Notes: generated by a model from the sequence alone, not told the origin. A stretch of 64,000 nucleotides of DNA from Cavia porcellus (GCF_034190915.1 NW_026947509.1:35782767-35846766), one strand, 5' to 3'; numbered from the stretch's first letter, positions 45,843-58,214 are shown. Numbers and translations are program-made.

Positions 45843-47144
45843 TCCAAAACTTAGAATATAGAAGTAGGAGCAACCCATGTGCTCACTGGGGATTTGTAAG
45901 ACCATCTTGATTCATAGTAATTCTGTTTCTGTGAAGATACGCTTGTGGCCAGTCTTCCTGCCAGAAAACTCTTAATGGATGCTCAAATGACTAATGTTTT
46001 ATTTTTGTTAAAGGAGAAATAATGGGATAAAATTATTGCAAAAATAGAAACCTGACCAAAAGTTTGAAATTGCATATCATCCTGAGCATTTTCATCTAAT
46101 CTATTTGATTGAAGATTTTAAAGTGAGATGCTTAAATAATTGACCTAGAATTTGCTTTTTTTAGCTTGATTTGAAAAATGTGAATATGGTAATCTGCTAC
46201 ATTATACTGGCTCAACTGGCTAGTGTGTTATGAGAAACTCAGTGAAGATTATCTGCCTGCTCCTACTTTAGGTTATTGGATTTAAAAAAATGGTTTCAGG
46301 AATCTCTGAACTTTGGTGGTAGGTGTATTTCTCATTATAGTAAAAAATCTGCTTAGTATCCTGGTGCCCATTGATCAACCTCATGAAAACTTGTAAAGAT
46401 ATGATTCTTTGTTTTTGGATAAATATTTTGAAATAGATCGTATCTTTTTACATTCTATTGTCTCAGCTAAGCACATGCTACTTGGGAATCAGTGAGAAGA
46501 TAGAAACAAAAACTTCTGGGAGAAGAAGTCACATACACTGGGGTAAAAAGAATGACCAAATTTGAGCTAATCTTGAATTTGGTCTTTGATATTATCATGT
46601 CAGGAAGCTTCCTTCAAGTCCTAGAGATGGAAGAGGAAACAAGAATGAGGTAGTGAGAATCTAGGTCCCACCAGATCTGAGATGCTGGGATCAGGATAGC
46701 TGCATTAGGAAGAAAGGAAATATCTAAAAGATACTTTAGAAAAATATGTAGCAGAAACTTGCTGATGGCTTAGTTATGATGGTCAAAAGATAAAAAGAAG
46801 TTTAAGGCCTTCTCTTCTAAAATGCTTGACTCAAGTCGAAGCATGAATACAGCTAGGCGTTCTGTTTCTGTTTTCTTTTCCTCTTTTGTAAGCCCTGCTT
46901 CTTAAGACCTTGACAGGGAAAGGAAAGAAGAGCTCAGCAAGGATATGTTCAGTGCCTGTGTGAGTCACTGGGTGTGGCAGTCATCTGCACATGATGAGTT
47001 AAGTAATGAAGTGGAGAACAAATTAAATAAATGCCGTTCAGTTATTATTTGCTGTATATTTATTTTTCTTGAAGGATGGGCAAATCCATATTTACATTCT
47101 TTTACAGATTAGAATGTAGTTTATCTTCCTTTCTAAGGGACATG

Positions 47145-47232
47145 GCATGAGAGAGAAAGGAAGAGAAAAAGACAGAGAGGGAGAGGGAGAGGGAGACAGA
47201 GACAGAGACAGAAACAGAGAGACAGACAGATG
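47145..47232. repeat. GA-rich low-complexity tract
   Basis: An almost pure purine + strand with GAGAGGGA and GACAGA units. It is simple sequence with no coding meaning; the minus-strand ORFs across it are repeats of Ser-Leu/Ser-Val. Confidence 0.9.
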
Positions 47233-47284
47233 AAGCCACTTCTCTATCTTGTACTCCATGGTGTAATACCAGCTGATAACCCAA

Positions 47285-47435
47285 TTCACAAGTAACATTG
47301 GCTTTGAGGGCAGCTTGGACAATCTAGCATGACCCTGTCTCAAAATGATTGGGATGTAGCTCCAAGGTAGTGTACTTGTCCAGCATGTATGAGGTCCTGG
47401 GTTCAACCCCCAGTACTGCCAAATAAATACAAATA
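47285..47435 (+). mobile_element. B1-dID-like composite SINE (sense, B1 part truncated)
   Basis: The tail of a B1 half ('gggcagcttggacaatctagcatgaccctgtctcaaaatgat') runs into an ID-like half ('tgggatgtagctccaaggtagtgtacttgtccagcatgtatgaggtcctgggttcaacccccagtactgcc') and an A-rich end. The B box GGGTTCAACCCCC is nearly intact, and the A box carries changes. Confidence 0.75.
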
Positions 47436-47614
47436 CACACATGCACATACATACATACTGTGTTCATTTTTACACTAATGGAAAGCTTTCTGTCTTTATA
47501 GTTTTTAAATGTTCCTTTTTGTGAAGTGGGTGCTGAGCTCTACAGAGTTCTGGGTAGTTTCATCGCTGGTTTGAGGTAAATCATTCAGCAAGCAGAGACT
47601 CTATAGCTTGGATT

Positions 47615-47730
47615 GCCGGAAACACAAACCCAGGCGTTTCCCCTTGCTGACCTTGCAATCTTAGATTCTTTCCTTAGTTTCCTCATCTGTAAAATGGGGG
47701 AACTGGGCTAATTGTCTCACGGTGCTGTAC
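47615..47730 (+). repeat. MIR SINE fragment (sense)
   Basis: The MIR core reads 'ctgaccttgcaatcttagattctttccttagtttcctcatctgtaaaatggggg' with the expected 'aatgggg' landmark and downstream 'tctcacggtgctgt'. The 5' part is degraded. Confidence 0.8.
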
Positions 47731-48173
47731 AGAACTAAAGTCCAGAGCTGGCCCACACATGGTGTGTGCTGAGCGATCTGTGTGGTGATCTGATGAGGCC
47801 TTGGAGGGTGAAAAGCAAGCATGCAGTGGTGTCTCTCCTGCAGGTGTCTGAGCAGCAGTGGGACTCACTGACCGAGCTGACTTCAACTCCTCACCTTCAC
47901 GATGCTGTTATCCATCACCCTGACATTTTATTAAGGCTGTCTAGTTATTTTATGTTTCTTTTGGAAACTTAGCGTTTTCCATTGGCAAATTTTATCATTC
48001 AGGTTTTTAGCTTTTCCTGCCCTAGGCTTTGGGATGTACAGTTGGAGAAAATAGAAACAAAAGACTTTATAATAGGCCCTATGGACAGGGATTGAATTTG
48101 TAATTTTCTCCCACGTATGTTATTACAGCTGTCTAAGGTCAGGAGTGGGTATGTGCATAGGTACATGCGCGTG

Positions 48174-48206
<33 letters not shown>

Positions 48207-48214
48207 ATACACAC
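48174..48214. repeat. (CA)n microsatellite, about 110 nt upstream of an exon
   Basis: The CA tract (48174-48201) has imperfect CA extensions to about 48214. It ends roughly 113 nt before the acceptor at 48327. CA repeats near splice sites can bind hnRNP L and tune splicing, so length variation here could matter. Confidence 0.9.
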
Positions 48215-48327
48215 GCCAGCAGTCTGCTTCCACACTGTCCCAAGGATGTTCAACTGCTTCGCTTTCAAAGGATACAGGAACTGGCGATTCTCCAATGAGT
48301 CACCCTCTTTCCTCTGTCTCCCTGCAG

Positions 48328-48441
48328 GAGTACACTGTGAATCGTACAAGGATCCCTGTGCCAATGTCAGCTGCCTGAATGGAGGTGCCTGTGACAGTGA
48401 AAGCCTGAACGGCACCTGTGTCTGCGCACCGGGCTTCACAG
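48328..48441 (+). CDS. DNER: DNER internal coding exon: Cys6 of one EGF and most of the next
   Basis: This exon is 114 nt (38 codons), phase 1 at both ends, with acceptor CCCTGCAG|GAGTAC. It encodes VHCESYKDPCANVSC…, then CLNGGAC, then CVCAPGFT plus G. It closes the previous EGF and opens the next (DNER EGF 9 by recalled homology). Two N-glycan sequons are visible (NVS, NGT). The usual O-fucose consensus C-x4-[ST]-C reads C-L-N-G-G-A-C, so the acceptor Ser/Thr is missing. The only frame-consistent 3' boundary is CACAG|GCAAGTGA, a GC donor; reading on instead hits a TGA at 48447. Confidence 0.92.
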
Positions 48442-48447
48442 GCAAGT
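48440..48447 (+). other. DNER: GC-type 5' splice site (CAG|GCAAGT)
   Basis: The exon must end with the first G of a Gly codon to join GTGAAGAATGTGAC at 58302 in phase. That places the intron start at 48442 with GC, not GT. The bases around it (ACAG|GCAAGTGA) match the usual GC-AG donor consensus, with full U1 complementarity except at +2. The GT three bases on (exon ending at 48445) would give phase 2 and shift the frame of the next exon. Confidence 0.85.
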
Positions 48448-49674
48448 GACCCATAAGCTGAGTTTGCAAACTTACCATAGGTCCCTGAGATTGCAGAGCA
48501 CAAAAATCCCAAATCTCTTAGCACAAATGATTGTAAAATAGGAATTCTGAAGCATTGTTCGGGTGAAGGTTTATCGTAAAACAGTGGCTGTGTTGTCATT
48601 GAGACACATCTGCAATCAGCCTTTGGCACTGGGATTTGCTGAGACTTGGCATCACTGCATGTCCCTAGAGCAATGGGAAATATGAGAAGTGAACCACTGC
48701 ATGGGCACCCAGAAATGTGCTTGTGCACTGAAAGAGTGTAACATCCCTGAGACTTAAAGCAGGGCAGAGGGCACAGCAAGAATCCTATGTGTCTCCTACA
48801 GGAACTGCATGCAGTTCCCACATTTATTTTTATTGAACCATATGAAAGTAACAAGATTTTAAAAGCTGAAGCAAATTAGTGGCAGTGGAATGTCAGGGGA
48901 GACACCCAGGTCTGTGGCTACTGCAGGTGCAGATGCTGCTGCTGAGGGGGAAGGAGGGGACTGGGAGAGAGTGTGGGACACAAGGACTAGGTTCCCCAGG
49001 AGTCTTGCTGGCTTCTAAACTCTAAATGAGGGAGTTGGCTCTAGATCGGAGATCCAGCCTAGCCATGAGGTCCTTTCTGAGGCACTCTGTGAGCTTCAGG
49101 GAGTTTTGTGACTCTTCAGAAGAGATAAGAAATTCTGTGTCATATATCTGGGTGGAGGGGATGTTCTCTAATTTTCATCATATTCTCCAAGGAACTCTGA
49201 ACCACTGGAGTACAAACTGTTCAAACCTTGGTTTTCCCAACAGATCCTGGGAATCCTGAAATTTAGACAGTGGAACAAAGTTTTAAGTTTTCAGAGTTTT
49301 GCTCTGCCTGCAAAGGCATCAGGGTGTCTGTGATCTGCAGATCAGTAGGGGCTGATGGCTCAAGTGTCCGTAGCAGTGGACAGGAAACACATGGAGAGCA
49401 CCTTCCTCTGCTAGCCTGACTCCTGCTCAGCCTCGGAGGCCACCATTATGCCCAAGCTTTCTGCACAGCCTGGTCCTCATCTATCCCATGGGAGCCTCAT
49501 TTGTGCTCCTGGGGAAGATGCCAGCAGCCACCATGTGGGAGAAGCAACTTCTGAACTTCTTCCTATTTATCTGTGTCACATCCTGTGTTTTCCTTTCAGG
49601 CTTTCCTGGGACTGAGAAGTAGGCTTATTCCAGAAAATGATTCGCAGATGGTTTTGTTTTGCTGAATGGCTTAT

Positions 49675-49676
<2 letters not shown>

Positions 49677-49718
<42 letters not shown>
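49677..49718. repeat. (AC)n microsatellite, about 21 units
   Basis: An uninterrupted AC tract of 42 nt. Two overlapping Thr-His frames across it are artefacts of the repeat. Confidence 0.95.
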
Positions 49719-49720
<2 letters not shown>

Positions 49721-50089
49721 TTATATATCAGTCATTGGAGGAAAAAAATAATATTGGGGAAGAATCCTGGAGTTTTTCCAGATATTTTTATCCCACTGGT
49801 AATAAAAAGCATGGAAGAAGCATTAGAAAATATGTCAATAGAAAAAACCCACTACTTAAAACTGAGCTACTACGAAATCATTGTTATTAATGTTCTGATA
49901 CTCAGTGATTTTGAAGGTCTGTGTACATAGTATATCATATATAGTGTGTATGTATAAATATTTGAACATAAAAAGAGTTAGACTGCCTGTACTGTTTTGT
50001 TATATAAATACCTCGCGCTAACTGATTGCATCACTGGAGCTCCAGCCCATACTATTTTGGAATCTGTTTTTTACTTAAAATATATGTGA

Positions 50090-50960
50090 ATCGATGTTAA
50101 GAAATAGCCTTTTGCTTTATCATTTCTACTGGCTGCTTTGTAGTCTGTTATGTGATATGCCATGATTTTTATAAAGTCCCTCTGCAATTTGACTTTTGGA
50201 CCATTGAGAACTTTTGCCCATGATAAACAACATTAAAAGGAGTATTAGTGTATGCTTATCTTTGTGTACTTGTTATTGTTTATGGTACAGTTTCAGTAAA
50301 CTCAGGGTCCAGAACACATTCATATTTCCATATTATTCCCAGGGATAAAATAAAGGCAAACATTGGGGTTGACATTCACTTATACCAAGAGTGACAAGAG
50401 TGCTTTTTTCATATCTTGACACGAATACTCCAGAATTGTCATTCTGGTAGGCAATGGTGGCACTGTAGTGTGGTTTAATTTGCAGGTGTTGGATTCCTAG
50501 ACAGGTTGAAAACTTAATTTTTTTGGTCATTTTCGTTTTTCTTTTTATGAACTCTCTATTCATACCCTTTGTCTGCTTTTCTTCTAGTTCATTTATTCTG
50601 ATTTTTAATATTTTTGACTTGAAATAGCTCTCCATATTTAGTATATTACATTTAAACTGGCCAGGTTATAAATATATAAATATATCACTTGCCTTTTCTG
50701 TCATTCCTTTTACATATATGTATTTTGTTTTACGTATGTCATATTTAATTTTACATAATTTGATTTTGATATTTTCTTTCGATTTTTTGTTTTTATGCAA
50801 TAATCTATCAAGATTATAAATCTTCTTGTATCATTATAATCATTATGAGTTAGTTTTGTCCTTTTAAATCTTTAATCCACTTTAATACACTTTAATCCAA
50901 TCTTGAAATTTGCTTTGGAATCTTATGCGAGATAAAATATGTTTTTTTCTAGCATATGTA
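50090..50960 (-). mobile_element. Ancient L1ME-type fragment (antisense)
   Basis: The order is that of complemented L1: 'ttgagaacttttgcccatgataaacaacattaaaag' (50203), 'ggcactgtagtgtggtttaatttgcag' (50458), 'tttttatgaactctctattcataccctttgtctgcttttcttctag' (50541), 'aaatagctctccatatttag' (50623), 'tcctttttaaatctttaatcc'-like words at 50860-50905. It is highly diverged with no coding potential. Confidence 0.65.
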
Positions 50961-52039
50961 GCAAATTGCCAACTACCTACTGAAGTGCATGTCTCAAAGA
51001 CACTTCAAGCTCACAGATTCTCTTATCCTTTCTGCTTCAAATATCCACTAACTTATCAAATGATATTGCTGCCACCTTGGGTTTGCTAGTCCATCCTGAG
51101 CTCTCTACTGGGGAATCATTTTGACACCTGTGTCCTGCTCTTATTTACCTATATCTACCTGCCAAGGACTCCTAAAAACCTCTTTAAGGCATCTTCCTTG
51201 ACAGAATCAGCAGCAGGCTAGCTTCATGTCCTGCCTGCCCTCTGGCAGTTCCTCCAAAAGCTCTCCTGCACCCCTTTCCCTTTACTCACCTTTCCCCCAC
51301 TCTCCACACTGCAGAGACCATAGCCAGTGGTAATCTCATCTTGTTACCCCCACCTGTTGGCATTTCATTGTCCTGATCGTGACGCCCTGAACAGTCTTTG
51401 CCCATCCAGCCATTCCAGCTTTGCTCTGGTTCCTCTTCTCCCCAGAGTCCTGAAGTCCATATAAGAGTCTCCTCAGTAGTGTTCTTCCCTCTGTTGCCAG
51501 CTACCTGGTCCCCTCTGCTCACTGCCCACCCCCACCTCCATGGTGCCCATCACACTCAGCCAGCCAGGCTGCCCCTAGGCTTTTCTTTACAACATCCACT
51601 GGGTCACAAAGAGTGGTAGGACTCACCCAAGTAAGTTCAGATGCCCCTCTAACTGGTCTTTGAAAATGACTAATGCCTGTATCTTTGTAGCCCTGGGAGG
51701 TTTTCAGCCTGCACAGGACCACAGAGTGGTTGCTGGAGTAATTTGGGCAATTGTGCTGCTAATGAGTTTTACAGAACCTTGGTCCCAGGTGATGCTCTGT
51801 GGAAAAAGGATTCTGTGACCAAATTATGTTGGACTTGGAACATGCCACATGGAGTTTCATGAAGGATGTTTGAATATTTATGTCTGAGAGGTCTTAGAGT
51901 AAAAGTATCTTATTTGTCCTTGATTATTTTTCCCAGATATTTGAGTATACTTTTTCCCCTTTAAAAGACAAATGTCTTTTAAAGTCTTAAATGTTTTTCA
52001 GTTTTTAACAGAACTGGGGATTTGTTGTTATTATTGTTT

Positions 52040-52168
52040 TTACTTTTATTTTTTATTTTGAGAGGTTTTGCTAACTTGGTGAGTTATCCAGGCTGAGGTC
52101 GGACTAGCAATTCTCCTATCTCAGCCTTCAAAAGTGCTGGAATTACAGGTGTGCACCTCTACCCTCAG
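52040..52168 (-). repeat. B1-like SINE (antisense)
   Basis: The text 'ttttattttgagaggttttgctaacttggtgagttatccaggctgaggtcggactagcaattctcctatctcagccttcaaaagtgctggaattacaggtgtgcacctc' is an antisense B1-type monomer, diverged. Confidence 0.75.
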
Positions 52169-52839
52169 TTAAAAAGAACAGTCCTGAGAACTAGAGCATG
52201 CACGGTAGCTCTGATCTTTGAGGCTGCTGCCTTGGAACCAAACACACTCATTTGCATTTGAGTCTTAGCAAACCTCATCTTTGGGCAACTATTGAGTGTT
52301 GGAGAGCTTCCTAATTGGCAGAGTGGAGTGAATTAGGGAGATCATTGCTATTTAACTAAAGACTCAGTGCTGTGTCCCCTCTACCTTTTCTAGTTGGGCA
52401 AAAACATGTCCCTGTTAGGCCAGAAAGGAAACTCTGAATGTTCTATGTGGAGAGAAATTATTTCCTTGCTGAATTTGAAGACATGCTTCCTTTTGTCCTC
52501 AAACCCAGAGAGAGCCTCCTGCTCACCGGTCCTGCAGGACCTCCGGCTGCCTTAGGTTCTGCTGGCCTTTCAGTCACTACTTTGTGTCTGTGCTTGTCTC
52601 TGAGGCGTTGCTATTCTGGTAGGTGGTAGTGCTGCCTTGTAGGGTTTCACACTGAATTGTGCTTATGATAAACAATGCAGAACGTCTTTGTATGTGCTTG
52701 TTTGACATCTTGGTCTCCTCCTGGGGGGAGAGGTCTTCTATCTTTTGTCCATTTTCTCCCCTCGCCCGAAGGCTACATACTATCAATGTGACTTGCAATC
52801 TCTGGTGTTGACCTTCCCAACCTAGCTCAAGTGGTATAG

Positions 52840-53245
52840 GTCAGATTTTCCCACTGTACTGTTTCTCTTTTTTCTCTTTTCTGAACTTTGGTCTTTGGAA
52901 GGAAGTCACTTTATGCAGTTTATCCTGGAGGGTTAAGCTCCCCTACAAGAACTATTTAGAATTCTTCTGCCTGAGAGGTTTGTTTATTCCCCTCCATTTG
53001 CTTATTTGTCCAGTCTTTTATTTATATTAACATGGACTTGTGGGTATTTATTTATTTTATACTTTGGGTTATAATCCAATACTATTAAAATTTATTTTGT
53101 CCTTCAACATGTCCCAGCTTTGGCCACCAGAAGTTATTTCGGTTGGCTCCAGTGTCATAGCCCTATTAATGCAGAGGAGTGTTACTTTTGTTTTTCTCTT
53201 CTCTTCTCTTCTCTTCTCTTCTCTTCTCTTCTCTTCTCTTCTCTT

Positions 53246-53285
<40 letters not shown>

Positions 53286-54960
53286 AGCAGTTTGTACTTT
53301 CTGATACTATAAGATGTTCCATTCTCATCTTATGCATCTCATACCCCAGCCCCAGAATCTTTATCCATTGCTCCAAGGACTCCTGGTTCCTAGTTGGAGA
53401 ATGATACTAGAAATAAAGATCTGAGCACTGTCTATCCTCAGTGCTCCCAATATGACTTCGCTTTGAAGTGCTCCCAGCTGACAGAGCGAGGAAGATACAC
53501 ACACATACATGCATGTATTTGCCTATGAGTATGGTTATGCACCTATCTGTAAATATTGTACTGTGTGACCATCTGTACCCATAGTAAATATAGTAAGATT
53601 ATGAATTATAATATGACCTTCAACTCTAATCTGTCACCACCTGGGTTATTTTAGTCTTCTGCCTTATTTATTTGTAAATTCCCACATCATTAGCACATAT
53701 CTAGCTCTTACCACGAAACATCCTTTCATGTACTTCTCATTCCCACTACACATGCATGCATTGCCAAAATTGTTAACTTGTTCCCTTGTGGGAATAACTT
53801 TACCAGTGTGAACCTAGTGATTACGCAGGGCTCATTTGCATTGAGTCTGACCAGTGCCACTCACTTCTGAAGTCACCGAGGTCAGTCTCTCCTTCCCACC
53901 CTGTAATGAGACTCTTTTATACATTTGTTATAGAGTTTTATTCCTTTTCATAGACTTTCTTCTTTCCTAGGATCTTTAAACTAGGGGTTTAGTGGGTTTT
54001 TTTTCTTTTCTTTGCCTGTAGAAGTACAGTTTCTCAAAGGTTCTTTATTTAAACAATTTCTTAATTTCAGTGTTTTGAAAAGGCTATCTCTCCTTCATTG
54101 AATTTTTTTTGAAGCTTTGTAAAAAAATCAGTTGGTCATATTTCTTTGAATTGGTTTTGGATCCTCTGTTTTTTTTTTTCATTGATTTAGGTATCTTTCT
54201 CTCTGCCAATACAACCCAGCCTTGGCTACATAAAAAAATCTATTGTGGCTGCACAATTATTGAATTGGGAAGAAGGATTTCTATCTGTTTATTCTTTTTT
54301 ATTTTCCAACATCATTTTTTGGATGCTGGTCATTGTGGGGTAAGTGGTTGAATGATTTTATTTGGTTGTCTTTGTGTGTGTGTGCATGCTAGCCTTTCTT
54401 TGTGGCAGGTAAATTTCTCCTGCCAGCCCATTTGATTCTTTCAAGGTTAATTTTTACATTTTGGGGTGTGAGTTTAGAGTAGCCTTTACTCTAGGGGCTG
54501 TTAGACCTTATTGCTGTGAGGTGACCTTTTGTAGCCTCACTGAATGCCCTGGGTAGTCATCAAATTGTCTACACTCTGGCTTGGGTGAAATGGAATGCTT
54601 CCCAGTCCTCTGGGACTTTGGGGCCTGTTCATCTTTCACTTTGCCTGTCAGGCGCCTGGGGTTTCAGCTTACCTAAAGTATTCACCAACAAGCCCAAGTG
54701 AGACAGCTTATTTCTGGTGCTTTTTTCACGAGTGCCTCTGTCTTCTATAGTGGTCTTCCCTCCAAATTACGCTGGCCTCCACAAACTCTGATCTTTGTCT
54801 CCTCCATTCAACGAGACCATTGTGTTCTAAATTGGCCACAGGTGGAAATCCAGGATGATTGCAGTGCTAAATTGCTTTATTTCTCCTCTTGAAGCAATCA
54901 CAGTCATGAACTGTCTATTGTCCAGTTCTTGAGAGTATTTTTTTTCATATATTTCATCCA
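52840..54960 (-). mobile_element. Ancient L1M 3' region (antisense), interrupted by a pyrimidine microsatellite
   Basis: Complemented L1M landmarks occur in order: 'atggacttgtgggtatttatttattttatactttgggttataatccaatac' (53033), 'cagctttggccacc' (53115), 'actataagatgttccattctcatctta' (53305), 'aaggactcctggttcctagttggagaatgatactagaaataaagatctgagc' (53375), then ORF2-like 'aaaaggctatctctccttcattgaa' (54078) and 'ccaatacaacccagccttggctac' (54206). The part after about 54300 also looks like an L1M UTR and may be a second insertion. Confidence 0.7.
53196..53281. repeat. (CTCTT)n(CT)n pyrimidine microsatellite
   Basis: About 55 nt of CTCTT pentamers run into about 31 nt of CT. The whole + strand is pyrimidine across roughly 85 nt, a mirror-symmetric tract able to form triplex (H-) DNA. 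It lies inside an L1 fossil and is expected to be length-variable. Confidence 0.95.
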
Positions 54961-57900
54961 TTTGTCTAGTTGTTTACAGTGGGAGGATGACAAGTTCCAG
55001 TTACTTTAGTATGATAGAAAAAGTTCCAAATAATTTTTTAGACTTGCTTCATCTGGAATAAAATCCTTGTGAAGAGTGAAGGAATTATAGCTAAAGCATC
55101 TGGCAGGACTGACACATGGGAGGCATATGCTTAATACTAGATAATTATGATTATAATGATTATCACTGATATTTGCCCACGTGGACTCTGTTAGCTGAAG
55201 GACTTATTAATAGTGAAGACTTTGGGGTTTCTTTTTATCTTTTGTATTTTCTAATTTATCCAAGGAAGACACATGAATTAGTATGCTTGTAGACTTGCAT
55301 AAGTAAAGTACTACCAAATATACCTACTATATATATTGCCTATTAGAAAGTAGGAAACTGAAAAGAAATTGTGAAAGATTTAAAATTCAGACCCTGTTTG
55401 CCAGCCTCAGTCAAGTAGAAATTTCTTTTTGTATTCTCTTCACAAATGTTATTTAAAAATAACAGGGATTTCCCCCCAACTCAGCTAGTAAAGAAGAGTA
55501 TAAAAGTCAAGTAAAGAATGTATTAGCTCAGGCCAAAACAGGCTTACAAAATTATTAAGTTAGCTAATATCCAATACTAAGAACTCATCTAATAAACTAA
55601 GCTAAGCTGTATGTAGTTTAGAAATAGAACATCTGGGTGTTGAAATGCAAAGACATAATATGGGGAAATATAAAGGAAGCCAACTTTGTCTTATGTAATT
55701 TATAATAGATGTTCAAACACTTTTGTGATATGGATGGCAAAAAGCATGGCCATTGTAGGGCATGGAATAGCAGTCACCTGTTGGAGTCTCTGGTTGAAAA
55801 GTCCCTTGAGTGTTTCTATCAGCAGTTGTCACATATTCTTAGCAGCAGCATGGATGATAGGGAAGTTCTCAAACTGAGAGCCAGTTGAGGGAGAACTGGC
55901 TAAACCAGAAATATGGGAGCATTTACTTGTATACAGTCCATCTACTTGCCTGTAGACCTCTCTGGGAGCTGTAGGTTGTTCCCAGGCTCTGTTGGCACTC
56001 ACACACGGCATGAAGAGCTGCCAGTTAAATGGGCCCCTGATGGCATGGAGTTTATATCACTGACCATTGTCACTTCATCCCAGGTGCAGTTCTAGGACTG
56101 CAATGACGGTGAAAATTAGAATGGAATAGGGATCCCAAGATGGATCTTAGACTTTAGACAAATGTCTACAGAAAGAGTCTCTCCTACTTTTTCCTGTCAT
56201 CTTTATTTCTACCCAATCCTTTTAATTCATTGAGATCCAGAAGAGAATTTTAGATTTCTGACTATACTATAGTCCCTTAATGACCGATACTCTGATATGT
56301 GCATTGGGCTGCTCTGTATCTAGAATATGCTTGGAAAAGCTCTGGACTGAGGAGAGGCTGAATAGATTGAATGGACAGTCTGAAACTGCACTGCACAGAG
56401 TTTAGGAAATGAGACAATAGTGATATATTGACACTGGACATCAGGGAATGGAGTAGGACTTTTGAGTTTTCTGGTCTGTATAAAGGTGAAGAAAAACCAG
56501 GCCACTTCTGTTGCTATTGCTATACAGGTAATAGGGTGTCTCATTTCAGAGGTGCAGTGTTTATATTACTAGCTAAATAAAGCTTTTGTTTATTAAAAAA
56601 TTCTGTTAAGCTTGTTTCCTAAAGAGTTGGAAAGTTGTACTGATGTTTGTGATATTTGTGAAGGCCTTTGGTTTTGTCCTTCAGCATTTCTCAGCATATT
56701 CTGTTTTATATATATCTCTTCAAGTAGTCTACCATGTAATGCCATCTGTCATAGTTTAGCCTATGCCCTTTCCCACTCAGAATGATTTACCCCATTGATA
56801 GAAAGACAACCTTTGAAATGGGTAAGAAGCAATCAATTTCATGTCCTTTGTATTGTTGTAAACAACTATATTTACTGCAAGAAAGAAATTCACTTAGACA
56901 CTGCTGAATTATAATCAACCTAGTATGACCTAGAAGTAGAAAACATTTTGTTAAAGAGATTTTACTGTTAAAATGAAATAGTCAGATGCTAGGTACCCAA
57001 AGAGTGTGATATGAAACAGATGTGAAATATTGTACTGTGATATTCCTCCTCCAAAATGGTTTGTGAGTAACATATGGTGGTTTTATAAATGTGAGGCAAA
57101 GCAATAGCAGATAGAAAAGCAATTTAATGCTAAATAAGTCTGAAAGGAATTATTTGAATGTACTGACATACTGTCTTTTGAAAATACACCAAATATTTGA
57201 TTTTGTCCTTAGTCTATGATTTTAGCAATGCTAAGAGTTTTTTCTCCTTTTCTGAATTTACCTAACCAAATGAAGTCTTACTTTGAAAATTCCTTTTCCT
57301 CATTTTCAAACTTCTAATAAAGAATGCCTCAATTTGAAGGATCCTCTTCAGCTCTGATGAGATGCCTTTAGATTTAAGAAGCAAATTAGTTTTGCAGTGG
57401 CTCATTGTAATGAGTATAAAATCACCTGAAGCTGGTTTTTGTTCATGTAACTTTTGATAACAAGCTACTTTCTATAAATTGATGTTGGATCACAGTGACA
57501 TTGGCTCTGTATTCTGTTTTGTAACTTTATACTGGTGTTCCGAGGTAGGTAAGGATGCTTGGAAGTGTTAGGCAAGGTCACTTTCATTTTGGTGGAATGA
57601 AGTGACCATGTGAACATGAGCTTCCTTTAGGTCATCATTTCCCAGGGAAAATTCTGTCAGATGCAGATCAACACCATACTTGATAGCTGTCTCTTTAAGG
57701 GGCTGGAATTTTCCCTGAGCTTTTCAAATTCACCTTTTGCTTGTTCCCCAGGTAGACTTAAGGTTTTGGAAAGTGAAGTAAATTTTCATTATTGACTCCA
57801 ACTTGGCAGACAGCTATGTCCAAAAAAGAGTCAATGTCCAGCCTGGCACACTCAAATACTTGGTTACAAAATAATCATAAACTGTGATTTTTTTTTTAGC

Positions 57901-58214
57901 TTTCTGAAGTTTCAGAAAAATAAATAATAAGATGCAGCTGCCAAAATCCAAAATAAAGTGGACTTCTTTTGTAAGATCAGGAACCTAGGTTTGCTTTTCT
58001 AATCAACCTCAGAAGGTTTGCTCAGAGATGGCAATCAGGTTTTATTAACTAGTTAATGGACTAAAGGAGAGATTGTCTTTACCAGTAATTTTCTTCTTCT
58101 TTTTTAAAACTTTACTTAAGTAAAACATTCCTTGACTAGAATTTTCTGAGAGTTCTGTAATTTTTCAAATAATAGCTTGGCCACCATTGCTGGAGATGGT
58201 GACCACCATCTGGG

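Larger units (their letters stand above)
38179..48327 (+). other. DNER: DNER intron, 10,149 nt, GT-AG
   Basis: The donor is AAG|GTGAGCAC. The acceptor, TTTCCTCTGTCTCCCTGCAG, has a strong pyrimidine tract. The splice joins G+GA into Gly, giving …DYKG-VHC. The intron carries several SINEs, the second ~840-bp repeat and microsatellites (listed). I see nothing assignable in about 38240-38640, 38750-39600, 41945-44220, 44220-44850, 45850-47140 and 47730-48170. Parts of 43200-43800 look like very old LINE/MIR but are too diverged to call. Confidence 0.9.

Noticed and set aside
47092..47448. Ser/Leu-rich minus-strand ORF with a repeat-like protein
   Set aside because: It is the translation of a GA-rich low-complexity tract and a SINE.
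48445..48450. GT donor at 48446 instead of the GC donor
   Set aside because: It would end the exon in phase 2 and shift the next EGF out of frame; the GC site keeps phase 1 and all six cysteines.
48300..48854. 184-codon minus-strand ORF overlapping a DNER exon
   Set aside because: It is the shadow of the conserved GC-rich exon on the other strand; no recognisable family and it runs into intron sequence.
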